A DNA stretch of 64,000 bases from Bradyrhizobium sp. 149 (GTDB lineage Bacteria; Pseudomonadota; Alphaproteobacteria; Rhizobiales; Xanthobacteraceae), in NCBI RefSeq assembly GCF_023073915.1, contig NZ_JADPKK010000022.1:558001-622000 (forward strand). The letters are read 5' to 3'. Numbering within the stretch: the first letter of the stretch is position 1; every line of letters starts with the position of its first letter. Under the pieces are notes generated by a model. The model worked only from the letters and a program-made list of their open reading frames with translations, made no database searches and had not been told where the DNA came from. Made by a program: the position numbers and the translations under genes. Below are positions 36,601-45,923 of the stretch, one piece after another.

Positions 36601-36764
36601 TCCATTGGGTGTTTTGCCCGCCGCCCGGCGCAAGGAGTTGTGGGCCTGCGAGCACCTGCCGTAGCGGCGCCATCAACCGGTCTCCCCTCGGCCCCAAAAT
36701 GCGCTAGGATGATCGCAGCGCGCCTCAAGTCGCGCACGATCAACGAGACGCATGAGGAAACGAG

Positions 36765-37334
36765 ATGAGGGTAACGATTGGACGGCGCAAGGTCATGGCC
36801 GCGGTGCTGACCGCTGCGGGAGCAGCGGCTTTGACGGCGGCGTTTGCCCCGGCCTGGGCCCACGGGCCGACCCGGCAGAAGGCGCGCGAATCCATCGAGA
36901 TCAACGCCCCGCCGGCCAAGGTGTGGGCAGCGATGGGCAATTTCCAGGACATGGGCTGGCTTCCGCCCGTCACCAAAACCGAGGGCGAGAAAGGCAACGA
37001 GATCGGCGCCACGCGGAAGCTGACGCTGACGGGAGGAGCGACCGTCGACGAGGAGCTCTACAAGTTCGACGCCGCCGCGATGACCTATTCCTACCGGATC
37101 ACCAATGTCGACGTGAAGGTGCTGCCGGTCACCAATTATTCCTCGACGCTGACGGTGACGCCGAGTGCCGACGGCAAGGGCTCGACCCTGGAATGGGCCG
37201 GCGCGTTCTACCGCGGCTTTCCCAACAACGATCCGCCGCCGGAGCTGAGCGACGAGGCCGCGGTCAAGGCGGTGAAGGGGCTGTATCAGGCCGGCCTCGA
37301 GGCGCTCAAGAAGAAGATCGAGAGCGGAAGCTGA
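36765..37334 (+). CDS. Exported SRPBCC (polyketide cyclase/MxaD-like) protein
   Basis: A 189-residue protein with an N-terminal signal sequence cleaved near AWAHG and an SRPBCC fold (IEINAPPAKVWAAMGNFQDMGWLPPV...). The GRRKVM start has a twin-Arg look but is not a convincing Tat motif. The domain resembles MxaD-like periplasmic proteins seen near PQQ dehydrogenases. The YVTN propeller gene begins three bases after the stop, so the two form an operon. Confidence 0.83.
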   Translation: MRVTIGRRKVMAAVLTAAGAAALTAAFAPAWAHGPTRQKARESIEINAPPAKVWAAMGNFQDMGWLPPVTKTEGEKGNEIGATRKLTLTGGATVDEELYKFDAAAMTYSYRITNVDVKVLPVTNYSSTLTVTPSADGKGSTLEWAGAFYRGFPNNDPPPELSDEAAVKAVKGLYQAGLEALKKKIESGS

Positions 37335-37336
37335 CG

Positions 37337-38290
37337 ATGCGGGCGCTGGTCCCGGCGGTGCTCGCCGCCGGCCTTTGCCTTGCCGGCATCCCGCATGCGT
37401 CCGCCGAAGAGGCGTTCGTCACCAACCAGCTCAGCGACGATCTGATGGTCGTGGACCTTGCCACAGCGCGCAGCGTGGCATCCATCCCGATCGGCGGCAA
37501 GCCGGCCGGGGTCGCCGTCAGCGCGGACGGGCGCTTTGCCTATGTGACGAGCCCGGATGCCAAGGCCGTGACGGTGGTGGACGCAGCAACGCGGCAGGTT
37601 GCGGGGCGGATCGAAGTCGGCGGCGGGCCGCTTGGCATTGCCGTCGCGCCTGACGGCCGCACCGTCTATGTCGCGGACTGGTACGCGGCTGCGGTGCGTG
37701 TGATCGATACGGCCTCGCGCAGCGTGACGGCCAGCATTGCGGTCGGCGCCTCGCCGTCGGGCCTCGCGGTGACGCCGGATGGCAAGTTGCTGCTCTCGGC
37801 CGACCGCGACGACGACAGCGTCTCGGTAGTGGACACGACGACGCACCAGCGCAAGACGACCATCAAGGTCGGCACCCGCCCGTTCGGCGTCAGCATCGAT
37901 GCCAACGGCAAGCGCGCCTATACCGCCAATGTCGGCTCCGACGACGTCTCCGTGATCGACATCGCCGAAGCGCGCGAGATCGGCCGGGTTCCGGTCGGGA
38001 TGCGTCCCTATGCGGTGGCGCTGACGCAGGGCCGCGGTTTCGTCACCGATCAATACGGCGGCACCGTCAGCGTGTTCGATCTCACAACGCTCAAGCCGGT
38101 GAAGCGCATCAATGTCGGCGACTATCCCGAAGGCATCGCCGCGACCGCAGACGGCAAGCGAATCATCGTCGCCTGCTGGGAGAGCAACACGCTTGTTATC
38201 ATCGACGCGGCCGAGCTGAAGGTGATAGGCGAGGTCAAGACCGGTGACGGCCCGCGCGCGTTCGGGATGTTCTTGCGCAGGACGGAGTAG
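37337..38290 (+). CDS. Periplasmic YVTN/YncE-like beta-propeller protein
   Basis: A 317-residue secreted protein with a signal peptide ending ASAEE and six to seven repeats of the YVTN type, for example GRFAYVTSPDAKAVTVVDAA and GRTVYVADWYAAAVRVIDTA. Such propellers occur beside PQQ-linked alcohol oxidation genes, but no dehydrogenase is in this window. The ATG at 37337 begins three bases after the SRPBCC stop; the same frame is open further upstream but is then a shadow of the SRPBCC gene. Confidence 0.87.
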   Translation: MRALVPAVLAAGLCLAGIPHASAEEAFVTNQLSDDLMVVDLATARSVASIPIGGKPAGVAVSADGRFAYVTSPDAKAVTVVDAATRQVAGRIEVGGGPLGIAVAPDGRTVYVADWYAAAVRVIDTASRSVTASIAVGASPSGLAVTPDGKLLLSADRDDDSVSVVDTTTHQRKTTIKVGTRPFGVSIDANGKRAYTANVGSDDVSVIDIAEAREIGRVPVGMRPYAVALTQGRGFVTDQYGGTVSVFDLTTLKPVKRINVGDYPEGIAATADGKRIIVACWESNTLVIIDAAELKVIGEVKTGDGPRAFGMFLRRTE

Positions 38291-38296
38291 GGGGCT

Positions 38297-38367
38297 GTAG
38301 CCCGCATGAAGCGAAGCGGAATGCGGGGACACTGTTCCGGATTGCGCTCCGCTCCATCCGCGCTACG
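38297..38367. repeat. Inverted-repeat intergenic element, family C
   Basis: Imperfect inverted arms: GTAGCCCGCATGAAGCGAAG and, on the right, the reverse complement type GCGCTCCGCTCCATCCGCGC followed by TACG. It sits between the convergent YVTN and HAD genes, where it may also help end transcription. This pattern is common between rhizobial genes. Confidence 0.7.
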
Positions 38368-38995
38368 GCGCCGGGCGCAATGCGCGCGCAATCTCATCTA
38401 TCCGCTCGAACACATGATCCGGCGCGAGCGCCCGCAGCGCCGCCGGCGCCGCATAACCCCAGCACACCGCACCGCAGGCAATCCCTACGGCGCGAGCCGC
38501 CTCGATGTCACGCACCTCGTCGCCGATCGCGATGACCTTGTCCGGCTCCACGCCGGCGCGGCGAATGACCCGGCGGAATTTCGCGGCCTTGCCGAACAGC
38601 GATGCCGCGCAATCGAAATGCGAAAACAGCGCTGCGGCCTCGCCGAGCTTCTCGCGCGCATTGGCCTCGCTGTCCGACGTCACCAGCACGAGCTGCACAC
38701 CGTTTCCGGCGAGCGTTTGCAGCATCGCCTCGACGCCCGCAAACAGCGAAATCTCCCCCGCCGCCTCCGCCTTCAGCCGCCGCGCATGCCGCGCGATCGC
38801 CGGCAGCTTCCACAGCGGGACTTCGAGCCGGCTGAGGATCTCCCGTGTCGAGGCATGCCGCAGCCCCTCGATGTCCTCATCGGCGACACGGCGAAAGCCG
38901 AAGCGGTCGGCGATATCGTTGATGGTGCGCAGGAACCACGGAAAACTGTCGGCGAGCGTGCCGTCGAGATCGAAGATGGCGAGGGAGTAGGGCAT
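38363..38995 (-). CDS. HAD-family hydrolase
   Basis: A 210-residue phosphatase-like protein of the HAD superfamily, close to phosphoglycolate phosphatases. Motif I is FDLDGTLADS with the nucleophile Asp, motif II LVTSDS, and the late Asp motif AIGDEVRDIEAA. The cap is of the C1 helical type. The substrate is not indicated. Confidence 0.88.
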   Translation of the reverse strand: MPYSLAIFDLDGTLADSFPWFLRTINDIADRFGFRRVADEDIEGLRHASTREILSRLEVPLWKLPAIARHARRLKAEAAGEISLFAGVEAMLQTLAGNGVQLVLVTSDSEANAREKLGEAAALFSHFDCAASLFGKAAKFRRVIRRAGVEPDKVIAIGDEVRDIEAARAVGIACGAVCWGYAAPAALRALAPDHVFERIDEIARALRPAP

Positions 38996-39013
38996 GGAGA
39001 CGAAGTTACACCG

Positions 39014-39610
39014 CTAGGCTTTCCACACGGTTTCTTCGGTCCATCCGAGTTGGTCGAATTCGGAGGCCCTGAGCGGCGCCTCTCCCTCGGCGAAGAACTC
39101 GTCTAGCTGAGGCGGGAGGACGTGCGTTTCGGACAGCATGGCATGCGCCTGTCCGCGATGATGAATTTGATGCTGGAACAGATGCATGAGCAGCCGGTCG
39201 CGACGTTCGATCTGCACGCGGGCGTCGCGGTTGATCCGCACGAGACCGTCGAGAAGCTCGGGCGTCAGTGCATCGCAGACGGTGATCAAGCGCTTGTCGA
39301 TCGCGGCTTGCGCAGGCTTCAGCGCGCCAAGTGAAAGGTGGGGCACCTCGTTCTTCCAAGCCGCCGGTCCTAGCCATCCGCCCTCCAGCGCATCGACATA
39401 GAAGAGGTCAATGACATGGATGTGGTTGAGTGTGCGCTGCAAGCTTGGAAAGAAGCCGGTTCGTGCGGCTTCGAAGTCAGCCTGAGACAGTGCGGCGCAA
39501 GCAGTGAGCAGCCGATGATTTGCCCAAGCATTGTTGTGGGCGAACGCGCGATAGGTTTGCACAAGTCCTGCAGGCAACGCGATCTCCCTCAGACAAATGC
39601 TTCTGCTCAT
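39014..39610 (-). CDS. DinB-family protein
   Basis: A 198-residue four-helix DinB/YfiT-like protein with His residues that could bind a metal: NHIHVIDLFY and HQIHHRGQAH. Members act as metal-dependent thiol transferases or have unknown roles. It ends 18 bases before the HAD start, so the two minus-strand genes may be co-transcribed. Confidence 0.85.
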   Translation of the reverse strand: MSRSICLREIALPAGLVQTYRAFAHNNAWANHRLLTACAALSQADFEAARTGFFPSLQRTLNHIHVIDLFYVDALEGGWLGPAAWKNEVPHLSLGALKPAQAAIDKRLITVCDALTPELLDGLVRINRDARVQIERRDRLLMHLFQHQIHHRGQAHAMLSETHVLPPQLDEFFAEGEAPLRASEFDQLGWTEETVWKA

Positions 39611-39620
39611 TCGAGGTGGA

Positions 39621-42602
<2,982 letters not shown>

Positions 42603-42715
42603 CCTGGTGGTCCTCAAGGAATCTCGAGGGCAAATTCCCAAAAGGCGCGCGATCGCGCCAACGCTGAAGGCGCGCTTCGCCCGGAACCGGGATCGGCGCC
42701 GATGGGTATGTCAGC

Positions 42716-42730
42716 GAACGTAGGAAGAAC
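42716..42730 (-). promoter_or_regulatory. LexA (SOS) box upstream of uvrA
   Basis: GAACGTAGGAAGAAC fits GAAC-N7-GAAC, the complement of the alphaproteobacterial LexA site GTTC-N7-GTTC. It is placed for damage-inducible control of uvrA. Confidence 0.8.
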
Positions 42731-42837
42731 GAGGAGGGATTTCCAGTGGGACTTCGGAATCGTCAACGGATTGTTGGTCCGCTGGCAGCATCTGGCAAGA
42801 GCAGAACCACCAGGAACCGCGGAGGAGGCGTCCGCAC

Positions 42838-42867
42838 AAACAAAAGGCCGGCGCAAGGCCGACCTTT
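42838..42867 (-). terminator. Intrinsic terminator of the first barrel gene
   Basis: On the minus strand AAAGGTCGGC pairs with GCCGGCCTTT across a five-base loop, followed by TTTTG. It lies about 30 bases past the stop of the gene at 42896-43609 and isolates it from uvrA. Confidence 0.8.
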
Positions 42868-42895
42868 CGTGACGATGTGACGTCGGTCGTGAAAA

Positions 42896-43609
42896 TCAGT
42901 ACTTCGCGACGATCGGGCCCCCGAAGTGATAGTTCACGCCGACCTGCACGGTGTGGAAGTTGAGCGAGCCGGAAGCGGTCGGGATGCCGACGTTTCCGAA
43001 ATAGGTCTCGCTGCCGAGGCTGCGATAGAGGTACTCGCCCTTGACCGACCACTGCGGAGCGAAGAACGCCTCGACGCCAGCGCCGACGGTCCAACCGGAG
43101 TGGAACTTGCTGTCGGAGATGCTCACGCCGATCGCACCGGCAGTGGCGGTGGAGCTGAGCTTGTTGTCGATCCAGGCGTAGCCGCCGGTGCCGTAGAACA
43201 TGACGTTATTGACGGCGTAGCCGATACGGCCGCGCACGGTGCCCAATGCATCGGTCTTGGAGCTCGCGGTGACAGTGACGAGACCGAGGCCGGGGATTAC
43301 GCCGACGGCACCCGCCGAAGCGCTGACGTCAGCCCAGGCGGCATCCGCCTCGAGGCCGAACACGACGTTGCCGGTCTGCCAGTTGTAGCCGGCGGTGCCG
43401 CCAACAAAGCCACCCTTCATCTTGGGATCGGAGTCGGCCTGCCAAGCGCCGCCACCGACGACACCGAGGTAGAAGCCGGTCCAGTTGTAGACCGAAGCCA
43501 CAGCCACCGGAGCCTTGGTGTAGGGGCGCGCCGCGAGATCAGCGGCCGAAGCCGGGGCAGCAAGAGCGAACAAACAGGCCGAAGCCAACAAAACCTTTTT
43601 CATTTTCAA
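42896..43609 (-). CDS. Outer-membrane beta-barrel protein (Omp25/RopB-like), paralogue 1
   Basis: A 237-residue outer-membrane protein with a signal peptide (MKMKKVLLASACLFALAAPA) followed by DLAARPYTKAPV and WTGFYLGVVGGGAW, the family start. It ends with GVNYHFGGPIVAKY, a terminal beta-strand. It is paralogous to the gene at 43835-44617 and has its own leader and terminator. Role: an abundant porin-like envelope protein, inferred. Confidence 0.92.
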   Translation of the reverse strand: MKMKKVLLASACLFALAAPASAADLAARPYTKAPVAVASVYNWTGFYLGVVGGGAWQADSDPKMKGGFVGGTAGYNWQTGNVVFGLEADAAWADVSASAGAVGVIPGLGLVTVTASSKTDALGTVRGRIGYAVNNVMFYGTGGYAWIDNKLSSTATAGAIGVSISDSKFHSGWTVGAGVEAFFAPQWSVKGEYLYRSLGSETYFGNVGIPTASGSLNFHTVQVGVNYHFGGPIVAKY

Positions 43610-43784
43610 CTAATCCCAGTCCCAGTTTCTGTTGTGCCTTCCACGACAGGGAAGGGCATCGGACGCTCTCGTCCAACTGATGTCGTGCTTACACCAGCGA
43701 AGCCGCAAGTTGTGTCTCCGAAAAGCCACAACGGTTGCAAAACGTGGTGGTTACTGACCTATTGATGTCGGACGACTGTGCAGC

Positions 43785-43810
43785 AAAAAGGCCGGCACGA
43801 GGCCGGCCTT
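43785..43810 (-). terminator. Intrinsic terminator of the second barrel gene
   Basis: Minus strand AAGGCCGGC pairs with GCCGGCCTT around a five-base loop and is followed by TTTTT. It lies about 25 bases past the stop of the gene at 43835-44617. Confidence 0.87.
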
Positions 43811-43834
43811 GAAGAATGCGTGATATCGAACGTC

Positions 43835-44617
43835 TCAGTACCTTGCGATGACCGGACCACCCCAGCGATAGTTCAAGCGGATCAGTCCGATATCGACGTC
43901 CTGGCCGATTCGGTCGCTCCCGAACGCCACGCCCGTCGGCCCCGTAAAGCCAATCGTGCGATGGCCGAGGAACAGGTGGTCGTACTCGACGCCCACCGAC
44001 CAGTTCGGCGCGAAGCCGAATTCCAGACCGGCGCCGACTGCGCCGCCCCAGCGAGTTTCACGTGCCGAAGCCAGCAGTGCGCCCGCGCCGGGCGTACCTG
44101 CGGCGGCATAGATATCGTACTTGTCTCCGACCACGGCGGCGCCGCCCTTCACGTAGAGCAACACGCTGTTCCAGGCGTAACCAACCTGACCAGTGATGAG
44201 CCCGAAGGAGTCGATGCGCGAACGGTTGCGATCACCCGTGACCAGGGCGGTGCCCGGGAAGAGTGTGCTCACGTTGTCGCCCCGGAAGTCGGCCCAGTTG
44301 CCCTGGCCTTCGAGGCCGAACACCCAATTGGTGGACTGCCAGCGATAGCCGATCTGGCCGCCGACGGTGCCGCCTGTCGCGTTGTGACAGCCTTCGCCTA
44401 CCAATGTACCGGTCACCGGGGTGACGAAGTCCCAGCACTTGTGACTCGACCCGCCGCCGCCGTTGATGCCGATGTAGAAACCGCTCCAGTCGTAGATGGT
44501 CGCAACGGCAGGCGCCGGAGCCTTGGTATAGGGACGCGCGGCCAAATCCGCCGCGCTCGCGGGAGCCGCCATGCCCAGCGCCACGGCACCGATTGCACCA
44601 AAGAAAAGCTTATTCAT
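43835..44617 (-). CDS. Outer-membrane beta-barrel protein (Omp25/RopB-like), paralogue 2
   Basis: A 260-residue barrel with signal peptide (MNKLFFGAIGAVALGMAAPA) and mature start DLAARPYTKAP identical over 11 residues to paralogue 1. WSGFYIGINGGGG and the last strand RLNYRWGGPVIARY are family features. Four Cys residues (CWD, CHN and others) distinguish it. It is expected in the outer membrane. Confidence 0.92.
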   Translation of the reverse strand: MNKLFFGAIGAVALGMAAPASAADLAARPYTKAPAPAVATIYDWSGFYIGINGGGGSSHKCWDFVTPVTGTLVGEGCHNATGGTVGGQIGYRWQSTNWVFGLEGQGNWADFRGDNVSTLFPGTALVTGDRNRSRIDSFGLITGQVGYAWNSVLLYVKGGAAVVGDKYDIYAAAGTPGAGALLASARETRWGGAVGAGLEFGFAPNWSVGVEYDHLFLGHRTIGFTGPTGVAFGSDRIGQDVDIGLIRLNYRWGGPVIARY

Positions 44618-45048
44618 TGCCAGTCTCCCCAGGTTCGTCCGCTTCTTGTCATCTGCGAAGCGGCTGATCAGGCGTGACGCCCATATGAACTAAGTCCGAT
44701 GCGAGCGTAGCCCCATCGAGGGACAGAGTCCGTCGCCGGGATGCAACAGTTGGAGGGCTGCGAAAGCGCTAATAACTTGCTGAATGTTAAGTCGTTTTCC
44801 TCTTCAGGCGGGAACCTAAGAAGGTTCCATCGGCGTTCCCTCAGGCGAAGCCATCCTGCTGCACCGCGGTGTCAGGTTTACAGGAACAAATCTGGAACGA
44901 AATCCAAATCGATGCTATATTGGGGATAACCGGAGGGATCGTGGGCTGAGCGGCCCTTGCGAGCGTATAGGGTCCCCAGCAGGGTGGCAGAGGTCGCGGC
45001 CGCGGCCTCGCCTCATGAATTCAATGGCATTCGGAGCGGAGAGCGGCG
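44618..45048. other. Divergent control region of the barrel gene and ssb
   Basis: About 430 bases between divergent starts. It contains the LexA box at 44824-44838 with an overlapping palindrome (GGAACCT and AGGTTCC), and a TATATT at 44922-44927 that could serve as a -10 box for ssb. The plus-strand frame at 44741-44929 has no protein character. Confidence 0.6.
44824..44838 (+). promoter_or_regulatory. LexA (SOS) box upstream of ssb
   Basis: GTTCCATCGGCGTTC is a perfect GTTC-N7-GTTC site, the LexA target in alphaproteobacteria. It lies 210 bases before ssb and overlaps a GGAACCT/AGGTTCC palindrome at 44811-44828. Regulation of ssb by LexA is likely. Confidence 0.8.
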
Positions 45049-45546
45049 ATGGCGGGAAGCGTCAACAAGGTCATTCTGGTTGGAAATCTCGGCAAGGATC
45101 CTGAAATCCGCCGCACCCAGGACGGGCGGCCGATCGCCAATCTGAGCGTCGCCACCTCGGAGACGTGGCGCGACAAGGCAACTGGCGAGCGCAAGGAAAA
45201 GACCGAGTGGCACCGCGTCGTGATCTTCAATGAAGGGCTCTGCAAGGTCGCCGAACAGTATCTGAAGAAGGGCGCCAAGATTTACGTCGAGGGTGCGCTC
45301 CAGACTCGCAAATGGACCGACCAGAGCGGCGTCGAGAAGTACTCGACCGAGGTCGTGCTCCAGGGCTTCAACTCGACGCTGACGATGCTGGACGGTCGTA
45401 GCGGCGGCGGGGGAGGCGGCAGCTTCGGTGACGAGCCGGGCGGCGATTTCGGCTCCTCCGGTCCGGTCAGCAGCGCGCCGCGCCGTCCCGTTGCCGCCGG
45501 CGGCGGTGGCCGCAACAGCGACATGGACGACGATATCCCGTTCTGA
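45049..45546 (+). CDS. ssb: Single-stranded DNA-binding protein
   Basis: SSB coats single-stranded DNA in replication, repair and recombination. The 165-residue protein has the OB fold (MAGSVNKVILVGNLGKDPEI ... TEWHRVVIFNEGLCKVAEQYLKKG), a Gly/Ser-rich linker and the acidic tip DMDDDIPF that recruits partners. It faces uvrA across the barrel genes. A LexA box is upstream. Confidence 0.97.
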   Translation: MAGSVNKVILVGNLGKDPEIRRTQDGRPIANLSVATSETWRDKATGERKEKTEWHRVVIFNEGLCKVAEQYLKKGAKIYVEGALQTRKWTDQSGVEKYSTEVVLQGFNSTLTMLDGRSGGGGGGSFGDEPGGDFGSSGPVSSAPRRPVAAGGGGRNSDMDDDIPF

Positions 45547-45923
45547 GCGATCCCGTTCCAAGAACGTGGCGTGTCACACGATGCGGACGCGCCGGCCGGA
45601 TGGGCGGCGCTTCTCGTGCCGCATCAGCAAATCTTGTTAATCGGCAGGACGGGCTCGGGATTTCCGGGCCCGCTTCATGTTTGTGTTGATCTGGACTGAG
45701 TGTCATGACGAATGCGCTGACGCGGGAAGCCCGCCGCGCGGCTTTCCACGTGTTACCGGGCGATTTTGCAAGGTCGATACGGGGGTTGTCCGAGACGCGG
45801 CTCGTAAGGGCTTAAGTTGTTGGAAAAATAGGCGGAAAAAGCGCTTCCCAGACCCCGAGAGGGTGGTTATCAGGAGGGCGATGCGCTATATGATTCCCAG
45901 ATAAAACCTCACCGGATTTCCCC
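45547..45923. other. Intergenic region between ssb and gyrA
   Basis: About 377 bases. A GC-rich hairpin near 45650-45672 probably ends ssb transcription. An A-rich stretch near 45820-45845 may be upstream-element DNA for gyrA. The plus-strand frame at 45677-45904 lacks homology features. No RNA gene was recognised. Confidence 0.5.
45650..45672 (+). terminator. Weak terminator after ssb
   Basis: CGGGCTCGG pairs with CCGGGCCCG (one wobble) across GATTT, followed by a moderately T-rich stretch (CTTCATGTTTGTGTT). It lies about 100 bases past the ssb stop. Confidence 0.45.

Noticed and set aside
44811..44838. Extended GGAAC-N-CGTT as an EcfG general-stress promoter
   Set aside because: The spacer is 18 bases to CGTT, longer than the usual 16-17, and the LexA box explains the same bases better.
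44741..44929. 62-residue frame before ssb
   Set aside because: It crosses the LexA box and a palindrome, and the translation is Ser/Arg-rich without features.
45677..45904. 75-residue frame before gyrA
   Set aside because: No ribosome site or recognised similarity; it spans the likely gyrA leader.
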